Source: Owenia fusiformis
Lineage: Eukaryota > Annelida > Polychaeta > Sabellida > Oweniidae
DNA length: 64,000 bases
Assembly: GCA_903813345.2 (NCBI GenBank)
Contig: CAIIXF020000008.1
Coordinates: forward strand, 16,726,822-16,790,821
Direction: 5' to 3'
The stretch's first letter is position 1. The number at the start of each line of letters is the position of its first letter. The notes under the pieces are model-generated. The model had not been told where the DNA came from. It saw nothing but the letters and a program-made list of their open reading frames with translations, and did not search any database. Below are positions 35,079-49,200 of the stretch, piece after piece. The position numbers and the translations under genes were made by a program.

Positions 35079-36110
35079 GTGTACAATTGTATGTTAGAAA
35101 AACAATATGTACAATGGTGTGTTGGAATAGCAGTATGCACAATTGTATGTTAGAAAGATAATATGTACAATGGTATGTTGGGATAACAATATGTACCATG
35201 GTGTGTTAGAATAACAAGGTGTATAATGGTGTGATAGACTAACAATATGTACAATAGTGTGTTAGAATGACAATATGTACAATGGTGTGTTAGAATAACT
35301 ATATGAACAATAATGCATTAGAATAACAATATGTACAATGGTTCATTAGAATAACAATATTTACAATGGTGTATTAGAATAACAATATGTACAATGGTGT
35401 GTTAGAATAGCAATATGTACAATGGTGTGTTAGAATAACAATATGAACAATGGTGTGTTAGAATAACAATATGTACAGTGGTGTGTTCGAATAACAATAT
35501 GTACAATGGTATGTTAGAATAACAATATGTACAATGGTGTGTTAGAATGACAATATGTACAATGGTGTGTTACAAATTAAGGTTTGCTAGAATAACAATG
35601 TGTACAATTGTATGTTAGAAAAACAATATGTACAATGGTGTGTTGGAATTGCAGTATGTACAATTGTATGTTAGAAAGATAATATGTACAATGGTGTGTT
35701 AGAATAACAATTTGTACAATGGTGTGTTAGAATGACAATATGTACAATGGTGTGTTAGAATAACAATATGCACAATGGTTTCTTAGAATAACAATTTGTA
35801 CAATAGTGTGCTGGAATAGCAATATGTACAGTGGTGTGTTAGAATGAAAATATGCACACTGGTTTTTTAGACTAAGAATGTATATAATGTGTTAGAATAA
35901 CAATATGTACAATGGTGTGTTACAATAACAATCTGTACAATGGTGTGTTAGAATGACAATATGCACAATGGTGTGTTAGAATGACAATATATACAATGTT
36001 GTGTTAGAATAACAATATGTACAATGGTGTGTTAGAATGACAATATGTACAGTGGTGTGTTAGAATGAAAATATGCACAATGGTTTTTAGAGTAAGAATG
36101 CGTAGAATAA
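35079..36110. repeat. 28-bp satellite array, ~37 units
   Basis: Unit of 28 bp with core CAATATGTACAATGGTGTGT then TAGAATGA. Units are contiguous with no unique spacers. A variant block with GTGTACAATTGTATGTTAGA recurs at 35079 and about 35600, showing a ~520-bp segmental duplication inside the array. It lies upstream of isthmin. Confidence 0.9.
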
Positions 36111-36119
36111 TACGTTAGA

Positions 36120-37236
36120 AGAACAATGTTCATTTGTCTAGATTATGTTTTGTGGCTAGTGAATCGTGCACTTTTGTTCAAAATCATATTTTCTGAAATG
36201 TTCCATGAATTTTTCTTAAAATATAATACTTCTTATTTTTGTTTTTTGAGATATTTGGACAATGTAATAATCAGATAAGTTTTGTAACCATTCTTTCAAC
36301 TTATGATCACCAGCTTGATAAGTCCCTTTTATATAACCGAGTCTCACTTTGAAAGAAATGCGCCTTTTGATCGTATTTCACTTTCAATTGAGTATTCATG
36401 AATATTTATAAAAAGAATATTGTCACATTGTAAAGCACGATCAGCTGTTGTACTACGAAGAGATTTAATGACTCTGGAATGTAGTAATTAACGTCCAAGT
36501 TAAAGCCTGTTGCCATATATGGTACCTCATAAACTGTCAATATTCCCTCTGGCCTTTCAACAACCGCCAATTTCTCTCCAAACCTTGCACTTGGTACAAA
36601 GTCAAACCCGTGTATGAACGTATGAACACTGGATTGATGTTTTAGGAAGTTTGGAGACGCTAAGATTCAAATCTTTGACAATCTTGATGTGGTTGACCAA
36701 GAAAGGAAGCACCGGAAGAAATATATGGATACAAAGTACCTGACTTGCCGCAGATTGGGCATGAGGCTTTAAGGATAACGCGATTAGCTTTAATGATATC
36801 GATTAGTATAACACTCTACAAACAGCACGCGAATGGGGTTGTAAAGGGCTATCTTTAAAAATCGCCGAAAACTTACATCGCGATCTTGCTAAATACCAAG
36901 ATAGGACAGTTTGAGCATTTGGTTTCTTCAGTCGTGTCATTTTACCGTAGAACTTCTAATTCTGCAGCATGTAGTATATACACCTGGAGAGCCCGTCTTT
37001 ATCAATTAGAAGTTATCAGGATCAAAGGCGCGGACGCGGAGAACAAGCAACAGCGCAATTCAATCCACTAATTCAAGATACGCGTACAACCAGCATCTAA
37101 ACACAAACACAATTCGTTCTGGTGAGCTGAGGACGCGTTTGATCATAACACCAGAACACAACGGAGATACATTCACTTGTACGTGAAAAAAATTGAAGTC
37201 ACATAATGGATCAAAAATTAGAGACCTGAAGTTGCT
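36120..37236. other. Isthmin 5' flank
   Basis: More GC-balanced than the neighbouring intergenic DNA. It probably holds the isthmin promoter and 5' UTR, but no TATA box or initiator can be fixed. A short open stretch at about 36650-36770 (FGDAKIQIFDNLDVV) has protein-like composition but no recognised family. Confidence 0.4.
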
Positions 37237-40200
37237 ATGGAGATTTACAGGTTATTGATGGTAACCATGGTAACGATGGCATTGCGATGTACCATGACTG
37301 AGTCAAAGTGTGGAAGGAGATGTCAACGACGAAAGGTAAGCGTTTAAATTAAATAGACCACCATCAAGTTTATACAGGTGCTTTTAAAAACGAGACTGGT
37401 TAATATTTCACATCATGAATGCACAAAATTAGTATAATATCAATAATAGAATCAATCGTTATGTTTTTCAATAATTATAGCCAAAATTATATCTATATGA
37501 TTAATGGGATTATAAAAATATCTTTCCAAAAATATTATCTATATATGTTTCCATGACAACTGCATCAACTCGTTGCATAATTGCACAGTAACAAAAAGCA
37601 AATAAATTGGATTTTTTTTACAAATGATAGTTCAACAAGCATTAAGGGGCACATTGATCAAAAGATACTAAATGTTAGTAAACGTTAATGTTGACAGGAC
37701 TGCGCTTTAAAGACTTCATTTTATTATCATTCGTACAGTTTACGTTTGCCAAGTATCGGCATACTTCAAAGGCTCACCTTGGCAACACCTGTTGAGTGAC
37801 CCTAATCATAATATAAATCATAATTAAACAATAAAATGTTCATAAAAATATAATAACTAGTTTATGGAAAAATAATGACAACTGTACTTAACCGCTTCCT
37901 GTGGAGACTTGTATTTTAGTGGAAGAGCTCGTAACATAGCCTGGGATAAGGCTATCCTGAAAAAGTTTAACAATATCCAAGAATCGATGACAAGTTAAAT
38001 TAAATTATAATTGTTGCCTCCGTTTTGTTCTCTGATCTGAAGAACTTGCGTAATTTTAATTAAAAATCTAATTGTCAGATACATGCAATATTTCCGAGTA
38101 ATGATGTGTTCAAGGAGCACATTTTTGCGGCACCCTGTAACATACCATCGTAACAGGTTGGGCACACACTCTTTGGAGATTTACAGTTAACATCAATGAA
38201 AAACATATTTGTATATTTTCTTTTCTTTATCTATCAACTACTTCAATGAAAATGAAATCATTTGAACTTCTTCAAGATTAAAAGAATCGACATTTACACA
38301 AAATGCGATTTGGATTCATTGATTTGATTAAGTCTTTCTTCACCTGAGAAGTCAGTTTAGGGATTTGCGCCTAACTAAACACATCTGAAATATCCCTCAA
38401 ATAAACGATAGTTATCAAAGTCAGCGACTTAGAGCACCGCCGATCAAACATTTAGTAAAGACGGTGGGTTTGGACAGAACGTGGCCCGCTTTTCACAAAA
38501 GTCTTTTGCCAACAAAAGATGTGGACTAAAGGATCTAACAACAACTTGCAACCAAAGTTAATATCACTGATCCGAATATTGAAAAATGCTAATATCTCAA
38601 TCGCCTAGATTAAATGATTAAATACCCTACACACCTGAAAAATGTTGCTATTTCAGTGAGATTGGATTGCAGTTTGCAGATAAAGTTTTAACCTGTTCCT
38701 TTATATTATCAATCAGGTTATTTATATATTAATGACAAAAATAATTGTAACAGTTCTGAATGATATAGACAGTACAGTAAAACCTGTCTAATCCGAACGC
38801 CATTGGGACCGGATAAAAGTGTTCAGATTAGGAGGTGTTCACATTTCGAGGTTTGTGCAATCGCAATATTCCAGATTCTGAAGAAATGTGAACACATTCT
38901 CGGTAAATATTTATCATTCTTTTGACCACATAGCTTTATGGCATTCCAGAAATTTGAAAATTTGATTCAAATGAATCTAATCATGCTGGAAAGCCCCATT
39001 ATGAATGAGACCATTCAAGATTATTTCCCAAAGTTTTGATATTAAGACAAAATTTGAGCAATTTTGTATGAAACATCAGAAATTTTATGGAAAGTGTTCA
39101 GATTAGACAGGTGAATTTTTCAAATATGACTGTTCACTGTTCAAATTGGGAGGTGTTCACCTTTCAAGGTTTTTTAACATGGGAGTCAATGGGAGGAAAA
39201 AATGGGACCGAAAAAATGTGTTCAGATTGGTAGGTGTTCGGATTAGCCAGGTGTTCAGATATACAGGTTCTACTGTAATTTCGCATCACTTATTGTTCGT
39301 GGAAACAACCTGGTGTAAATATTTGACTTTTGCTGTTGTTTAATTTCTACATGTATTGCATGTAAAATCAGACAGGATGTTATTTTTTCCTAATTTTTCG
39401 GGTTCATTCAGTTTATTTTGTGGTTTCCTTGAGAACTATTTCTGTCTTGTGTTACTATAGCAACCGCATCCCCGGGACAAACTTATATATTTATGGCCTC
39501 ATTTTCAAGCAGTAACTTGTTCAAAATGGAGAAAACTTCAATAATTCTTATTGATAAACACGGGCCAGGTGTTAGACACTGCACTGATAAATCTGGCTTG
39601 ATCTCATACAGAATCTTTAAAACCCTGAATAAATGAACAACTAAATACGTTTAAATAATTCTCCATCCTTTTCCTAAGCCCATAACATATGAGATACTAG
39701 TGTGGTCAAAAACATTAGATTTTCAATGTAGCAGAATGCTTAAATAAACAGTTCTGTGTAATTTGGCTCAAACATAGTAAAATTTGATACTTTATTAAAT
39801 TTATCAATTAAACGATGGTTATTGAGTCATTGACCCATGGGCGTTTACGCAGTGTATATAATAGCTTATCTCACGAGTCACTAGCCGTCATACAGAGACG
39901 GCTTGGAAGAAATAAACTCTACACATGTTATTAAAATATGATGTGCAATCAGTAACTGGAGAGAGATAAAACATATACGTACTTTATGATAAGCAAAACA
40001 CACAAGTACGTTTTAAGCATAAGTCTTTCGATGGATCAATTAATTGCAATGACTCTTGTTCATTGTGCAAGTATGATGAATCATTGTATCCCTTGGTTTT
40101 TTACTGGAAATAAACAAAATACATAAATGTACGCCGCGTAAGAACCTTTAAACATTTGAAAAAATAAAAAAGTGCGCCTTTTGCACCTTACAGGAATTAG

Positions 40201-43200
40201 AGGGTTCTGCTTTTCAGCTTCAGACTACTCTCCTCAAGGGTCACCATTGCATGACGAAAATGTTACGTGCTACTCATTCTTCAAACCGAGGCTGTTAGAT
40301 TGAATTGCGGAAGTTTTGAAGTTTTGGAAAATATATCTATATCTATAAGTAGTATAAATACACAGTCTAGTTAGCATGCATAGTTCCTAATGGATTATGT
40401 CTAATCAACTGGGAAAGTACATTTTACACAAAACATCACTGAAAAACTTTGAAGATGGTAAATGGTAGTTAAAAAGGCGGAAAATTCAAAATTTCGAAAA
40501 TGTTTCTAATTTTTGTTATTTTTACTTTATTTTTAGACCAAGATCTTCAACATTTAGAATCTATATTTAGATCTCTCTACTATGATCACATTTAAATTAT
40601 TTCTTCCTGCTTTGGTATTATTTGTTGTAAGTATAATATTGAATTTTAATTGACTATAACTAGATCTATAATCTTGCAACATGCCCCTCCCCCTCGACTC
40701 TACATTGTCTGATTTGGAGGTTAAGTTGGGGTGAGAGACTTGATGCAAGCTTTGTGAAAGTAATGAGACTTGCGTTGCTATGACGACTTTGCAAAACCTA
40801 AATATTGATGTGAATTTTATATATACGATAATTTTCCTTGGTTAATGTTTTATCTTTGTACAATTAAGGTAATCTATCAGTAATCAAAGTCACTAATAAG
40901 ACCACAAGTTTCAAGAGATTTTTGTGAGTACATGGTAAATCCTCGTAAAATGAAAATCTCTTATAAGTATCCCATAATTTAGCTGTATTCAGGGGGGAAT
41001 CCAGCTATTAACAAGGGGAGGGGGCCCAAATTTTGAGTCTGTAAAAAATTTTTGAGCCCCAAATTTTGAAAAATTAAAGGCCATTTTTTGACACTCTAAA
41101 AAGGCCAAATTATGCCCAAAGGCCTGTTTTTTGAGGCCCTTGACTGGGGCTTGAGGCTCACTATGGCCCTGCCCCATGCCCTCCCCTCCCGGATCGACCA
41201 CTGGTATTTTAGCTGTATGTTAATCCTTGTCATCTATACACCTGTATAAGTGGAACACCTTTTGCACCTCTAAAAAGTATGCCACTTGGGAGGTGTTTCA
41301 CTTACAGAGGTTCATTTAACATGAAGTCAGTTGGTCTTGAGACTCTGAAGTGTTCCACTAACAGAGAGGTGTTCCGTTTCTGAAGGTGTTCCACTTAAAG
41401 GTTTCACTGTGTATAATATACAGCTCTTAGCAACTTTGGTTAATCTGTGAATGGTCAAAATCTACTGGTTGTATGAGGTCAAGGTTGATTAGGTCGACAC
41501 ACCTCTTCAAGCATAAATAAAAATGCAAAGAAACAGGACCTTAATAAACCCTTTGAAGATGGACTTATCCTAGTCCAAAGCAAGCAAGTAACTTTGATAA
41601 TGCGGATTCGAGATGACATATAAGGAAATAGACCTCAGTTATTCTTTGATGTAGCTTCACAAGTTTCTTACAACAAGCACATAAAAGCTATACATCATTG
41701 ACAAAAGTTCAAGATACTTAAAATTGTTCAAGATATCTCTATGTATTGCTTTTATCATCTGGATTACTGTTGACAATCTTATACCAAGTGCTGGGCAATC
41801 AAATCCCAAGCATTTGTAAACAAAAACAAAGCGATAAAGACCTTTTATGCTTTATTGATGGTATGCATAATGAGTTAAAACAATGAGAACTCTATTTCAA
41901 ATATTATTGACAGATATAAGATTTTCCGCTTTAAAATCAAAGTTTTTCGTTGAGTAGCAAATAATAGAACTCTTACTTCTTGTCTTTGTTGTACTGGTGT
42001 TGCCAATTTTTCTCCTAAGTGTAGTGTCAAAAAGTGCAAAATATGACTTTTCAAAGTCATTTGTCATCAACTGATTTATGAGCTACATGTAAGTACTCTA
42101 TAACCCATTAATTGTTTAAGTGTATTATTTCTAAGGAATCTTTTCTCAAACTTGGACCTAAATTGATTTTAATAAAGAAAACTTCTTGAGCTCAAAAGAT
42201 AACATTTAATTAAAAATTTTGATAGTTATACAGTTTGATAATATAATTAACAAATTGATTGAATTCAGTAAGCCATTAAATTTTTTTTAAATTGATCAAG
42301 TACAATAAATTAAATTTGATAAATATTTCAAAAGGGAATAACTGGTTGCCAAACTAATGAAGGGGAGTGTACATGAATAATGATTATGTCAAACAGTACA
42401 TGTATTAAAAATACAGATTTTATGAATGTAAAAAATAATGACCTCGACTAATTAAATCAATTGACATTTATTATTTCAACTTGTTATAAATGATTCACAG
42501 GCTGGTCATACATCAAAGAAAATAAATGATGAATAGACTTAACAAAATATCCCCTTAGAGCATTTTCATCACTGTTGCTTTACCTAACTGTTTGTAAAGT
42601 AACAAGCTGTTACATCTAAGGATTTTTGGGTATGTCTAGCATACCAAATATATAATTGTCCAGTATCCCCTCCAGTAGGACCATGGGCTTTCAACTAGAA
42701 GGGTAGGCAACTTCCCATATTTCATACATAAACATTGCCATGGGTTTTCAAAATTGGAGAATGTACACATTCCAAGAAAATCTTATTTTGTACTTTTTAT
42801 TGATGATTAAAAGAAATAACTCAAAAATAAAAACATGATCTTCTACATACATCTTGATAATTTAATAAAAATTGGAATTCATCATAATTATGACAATACA
42901 GAAAGTGAACATTCTCCCACAAATTATGTTTTTATTGGAATGTGTTCTCGAATAATTACCCACAATGCAATACTCAAAGAGACCATCTTGATAACTCTTA
43001 TTCTTATTGGTCTCTTTTGTTTACTTTTATATGATATTGAATATATTTTATGCTTAAATCATATTAAAAATTGATTTTTATTCAAAATAATACTAAAACA
43101 TATACATTTATCTAATACTTTTTGAAATATTACCATAAAAGGGAAGCATGTCATTGCTCATTTTGAAGGTCTCATGTTATTACATAGAGTTGCATACCCT

Positions 43201-46200
43201 TCTAGTTGAAAGCCCATGGTAGGACTTACTACTGGTCTATGAGGACTCGACTCACCACTCCTTGAGTAAGATTTGCCTCGCCATTCATCTAGCAGAATTA
43301 GCCTCACCATTTTTCCCTTCACTTGTTGGAACTCTTTCAGATGGATTCAAAGTCCCATCACGAAATACTGTAAAACTTACTCATCATGATTTTCAATAAT
43401 TTAGGGCAGAATGGTGATAATTTTTTAAGTTTGTTTGATTCAAAATATTATGCTATCTATTTTTGTACATACTTAATTTCACGCAGGAATACTTTCGTGA
43501 AACTTGATTTTCTTTTGAAAAAAACATATAGGAGTAAGATCATATAATAAGCATATTGTATAAAGTGTGTATTTTATATTTGTAAAAATGTATACATACA
43601 TCTATATCACAGCAGATTTTATTTTAATAAAAATACTCAATGTTTTTCAGTCCAACTTGATCGTTGAGAGTCGAAGCGGTGACAATAATAGTGAGGCTTC
43701 CAGTAGAACTTTACAGAACCGTCCTTTTATCAGGAAAAATGATCGTACAAACAACAAGGCCATATTTGATAAAACATTGAAAAATAAATCGAACAAACGA
43801 AGACATCGCAAAAGACATAATAATGATAGTGGCAGCTCAGAGCGTCATCATTCAATTGTATACTCGCTACTCACAGATAGCCTCAGGGAAAATAACCAAA
43901 AATCAAGACATAGGAAACATACCAGGGAGCCAAAAAATAAGAGGAAATCTAGAACCCGACAGGATTTTGCAATTAAAACCCCCTTAGATTGGGATATACA
44001 AGGTGATGCACCATTTATGAGTAGCTTGGCTGAGGCTCTGTCAACTGTCAGCGAAGGTCTCTATACACAGACATATGACTCTGAACATATAAATCCTGAT
44101 ATTCATATCACTATAGAAGTTGTACATGATGGTGACCCTGAGACAGGTGAAGACAATCCTGATGAGGATGTCACGAAAAAGACATCTGAAGACACTTCCA
44201 CAAGTGATATTATACCTAGTACTAGTTCAACAAAATCTACTAAAGTTCAGACTAAAACTAGGCATAGGAGTAATAATGCCAAACACATTCCCTCAAGGAA
44301 AATCAAAGACAATGCACGTGTTGATGTGACACATGATAAAATGACCAAAGAAGGATTTATCATTAATACTACTGAAGACTTCGGGGATGCAGGCTCAGAC
44401 CATATGTGTAAGTAACATATTTAGTATTTACAGTAAAAATCAATTTCCTAACTCCAAATAAGATCAGCAAGTTTGTTTTCGATTCTCTTCAACAAAAACA
44501 AATTCCAGCCAGTCATTTAAGGAGGTTGGTTTTTATGTTATAATCTCCAACTTTTTTGTTGATGGTGGTTGGCAATTGATGTTCGATGATTGATGTTTGG
44601 CGACTGTAACAGATGTAACAAATGGTAGGTTATAATATTTTGCAATTTAATGCATCATCTTTAATTTCAACCAAGTCCAAACACATTTTATTATGTCACC
44701 TTTAGAAGTGATGACATATTTGTTATATTCCATCCAACTTTTTTGTGGACAGTGTTTGGGTCTGTAAAAATGGCAGGTGGTGACATTTTGAATGTTAATG
44801 CTGTGCTTTGATTAATAGAGCAAGCCAAAAAACTTAAGTTTATTGTCGTATTTCAGTAAGCAGTGATTGGTCAGAATGGTCAGCATGTAGTGTGACGTGT
44901 GGCTCTGGCAAAAAGGAGAGATATCGTCTCTGTGGAAGACACTGTAATGAACAGGAGACTCGCAAATGTCACCTGCAAAGCTGTCTTGGTAAGCTATAAT
45001 GAAATGGTTTTTTAAGATGATGCAAGACTCATTTTGCTCTAACTGATTCACTCTATGTGTAGTTACATATACTTTTTACTTCCTCAAATTGTTTATTTGA
45101 TAATGTTATTGAATTGTAACATCAATTCCTGATTCCTTTAGACACTAGATTGAAAAATAATATAAGGTACATGATAAATGATTTAAATGATAAAAAGACA
45201 ATACATGATACATCATTCAAATTGCTTGTTAACCATTCATTTGTTGTAAATAATGCATGGGTGATAATGATAGTGCGTGGCTGACCGAAATAAATATCTG
45301 TTATTGCATAAGTCTTGGAATCGACACTATGAAAAGAAATAAACAACAATTTGACTTTTCTAATCAGTATTTTCAACAGTACGACAGTTATGTTTAACAA
45401 TTTTTTTTCATATTCAGAAAATGAAAGAACTGAAGTTAAATTAGAAAATTCACTTCCGCCATACACTATGCCTACAAGTGCAGTTCCACCACCCACCAGT
45501 CACACAAGTCTGAAATCTGGGAGTTTACCTAATGATGGTAAGGAAAAGTATTTATGTCACAACCAATGGACCGTGGAATTCACATAGATTTCATTAGAAT
45601 TTCAGTTAAGAAGCTATTGAAACTAGGCAAGGTTATTGAAAATAATGATTTTAATATGGAAATATTAAAAAACAACCAATTTTGGTAAAAATGCGGAGAG
45701 AAAATTGAGACAAGTCAGACACCAATATTCTAACCATATGCGAAGAAATAATCTAAGGTCATTTTTGGAGTAATTTTTAAAATAAATCCGATCAGATTAT
45801 GTAGTTTCTGTTGTCTCAATTATCAATAGAAACTTCAATTGTCTCAATGAACTTAGTCAAGCCAAGTTGAGTTTAGTGTTCAAAAAGAATTTTGAAGATG
45901 CCATGAAGATGATGAAGGTATATTCATGGATGATAGCATTGTGAACTACCACTTGTATATGGTTGGTTCATATCCCTAAGGCAACCACTCAAAACAACAA
46001 TTATAACTATTCTCAAACATCCTTGTTACAGATATAAAATCTAGATTTATGATTAGTTATCTTGATATGTGTGTAAGTTTATCATCTTCTCCACATTTTG
46101 CTAAAATAAATGTACTAATTAGCACGCTATTAATTCTTGTATCTGGCCAATCTTTCAATAAAGCGGAGAAATATAGCTTGACCTGAGACATATTCTTGAA

Positions 46201-49200
46201 TTTAGTATCCCGATAAGTGCTAAGCTCTTAGTTGCTTATACTTTGCTGTTTTATAACTGTTCATAAATTGACTCCGCTGTCTGGCATGTCAAAAGTTTTA
46301 AACAACTTAGTTCATGAGTCAAATACCACTTTTGAAATGAAGTAATTTTTCAAAGAGTAGTTTTCAAAGATTTCCTTTTTGACCTGGTCTGATAATGTAA
46401 ATGAAAGGTTATATTTTTAAACTCTATTTGTTCAAAACTTTCTTATATTTTCCAGATACTCAGTGTGATTAATATGCAGTTACCATGAATATCAAATCAG
46501 TTTTGAAAATTGAAGCTTGAAATATGTATTTCATTTTTAGATGGAAATGGCCAAAAATGATCCATTATCAGCATGATTAGATATTATAGTATCTGATGAG
46601 TACAACAGGTTTCAAATTAATGCAAGAAACATTTATCTACTAGCAGGCCCATAGCCAGGGGGGGGGGGGGGTACGGGAACCCCCACCTGTCCAAAATTTC
46701 TTTCAAAATTACGCAGTTTTTCAACATTCTGATCTTTTTTTTGTGTGATTTTTGGCCGCCAAAGTGATCCCCCTTGATATTTTTTGGAAAAGTGAACCCC
46801 CTCGGAAAATTCTGGCTACGGGCCTAACTAGTATTCATTTATTGCCTCTCTTTGATTGAATTCTCAGGATGTGTCTCTATTCAAGATGCAATAGTGATAT
46901 TATTAAATGCTAAACTTCCAGCAAATGCTTTGATGTAGGGAATAATTAGAAAGAGGTATCACATACATCTAAATCGGGATCTGAACTCAGTTGGTTAAAC
47001 GACAGTATTACAAAATATCAGCTAACTTTACCTAGCAATTAATTAAAGATCAGTCCCAGTGTAAACACCTGATTAACAAGTCCTTAACATCAAAGTAGAC
47101 TTGGGATTTCATTAATACTCAATTACTTGCTCTGTAGCTATGAGTTTATTATACAGGACTGTTGACTGCCAATCAAAGATCAGCAAAGATTTCTCGCTGT
47201 TGGAGGTGGTGTTACGAGAGCTAAATTTTTATGAGGTTGTTAGCAAATGTTATCAGTGCTGAGAATGAGTGGCCACTTTATAGTTAATTAATTAAATTAT
47301 TTGTTTGTTTTATGATCAAAAGAATATATGCAATTTGATACAAGGGTTATCTCTCTGAGGTAGGTCAAAAGAAAATTGGCCTTTCTGAAATCTATGCCAT
47401 GGCAATGTTTTAATTAAATGTAGACTCAAAGTTTAAAGAAGGGAACAAAAACTTTAGATGATTCACTGTCTTTTAGACATTTTTTTCATCCTTTTAGACA
47501 ATTTTCATGCCCATCTCTGAAGGTTAAGAATACATTGAATATACCCGGTATGAACCATCTATGCATCTAATATATAGACAAAAAATATTTAAGTTTTATG
47601 CAGAATTTCGTGATCTCCCAGGAGAATTTTACTTGCTTGCACTTTTATGACAAAATTCTATGATATTTCTTTATCTTGTTTATATAATATTGTATATTTA
47701 GCTCCACAAATTTTGATCAAATGTTGAATAATGACCACTTTAAGGACATAAAGCTACATAACGACAATATAAAGATTGATACAATATCATTGTAAACAAT
47801 CACTTGAAAAGTTTCAAACAATACTTGAGTAGGCCCTTGTTGATTGTAAAGTAAGCCCCTCAGTAACACTCAAGGGGTAGAGATGAAATTACGGCAACAA
47901 CATAAATCTGTAACCCATGCTTCATTTTGTAACTTTTCAAAAAATATTCATGACAACCAAATAGTACTTTCTGAATAAACTTCTATTCAACGTTCGTGGT
48001 ATTTAGCATAATTATGTTACCACCTTGCATTCAGCATTTACCATTCAGCATGAGGATCTGTAACAAACATCACACTTTGTCATTGAAACCACATGTCTTA
48101 CAATGCTTTATATTGTTAATGGAAAAGAATGGGGCTTTTTGACTCACTTCCTTTATCAGAAAAACACAAGAATGCTTTCTGCAAGAGTAGATGGAATGAT
48201 GTGAATCACACTTTATTTCCAAATGCCAAATGGACTTGCATTTGAGATTATAATGATGTCTTTACACAGAGCCACTAACATGGGCATTCAGTAGATGAAA
48301 GCCCATGCCACTAATTAGTAATTAGTGTACACTGTATGCCCACTTATGAAGATTCCAAATAGGTCTCAAAAATGTATCTTAATACAACCATCCTTCTTAT
48401 AGACTACGGCCCACTCTGATAATTGTAACTCCTTCCTTACATGAAAGGTTACACATTCCAACCTATTTCAAACCATCTGTATGATGATACTAGACACTTT
48501 CTGGGTAGTTGGACTTTCTATAGGGGTGGCAGACGGCCCTCAGACCAATTTATACCCCTACCCCCAAAAAACCATGGGGGTACTTTAATACCACCCAATA
48601 AAAAGAATACTAATGCATGTCAGATATTCATTGTTTTATATTGGGTAGGGCATGTTATGGTTAGTAAGTGCCAGAAATTTCCAATCTCTAACTGATATGG
48701 TTACCATAGAAACAGTATTTATATCTTGAAATATTCTCAATTTGACCCCCTCCCAAATGTGTCCTTTTGATCTCAAAGTGAAATATTTGCAAATCTGTTT
48801 GGATTTTATGGCTGCTACTTTGTCAAAAATTGTATCAATATGTATATTTTAACATTTAAACACTGAAAAGTGTTCATAATGATCCTATAAATCAATAATA
48901 TTTATCAAATATAGTCACACATAGCTGCTTTTAGGGAAAAGTGGGCGTGGCACTTTTTGGTATGTGTGTACTTGTTGCAGCATTAAATGAAAAATACATA
49001 TTATACTAACAACAATTGACATTTAATTAGCATTTACTTATGTTGTGTAACATTGTAATATGTTCATTATCATTATTAGACACTTGAAATATTTTATATA
49101 AGTGTTATCCTGACCCTTCCCTTTATCCCTACACCCTTCAAGGTGGGCATTACCAATCGTGTCAAGTTAACATTTCTGTTTGATTTATTTTAACCATAGA

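Noticed and set aside
35079-36110. CRISPR-like regular 28-bp repeats
   Set aside because: The units are contiguous with no unique spacers, the genome is eukaryotic and no cas genes are present.
45122-45496. 124-codon minus-strand frame
   Set aside because: No family motif; it overlaps isthmin exon 4 in antisense and is AT-rich intron otherwise.
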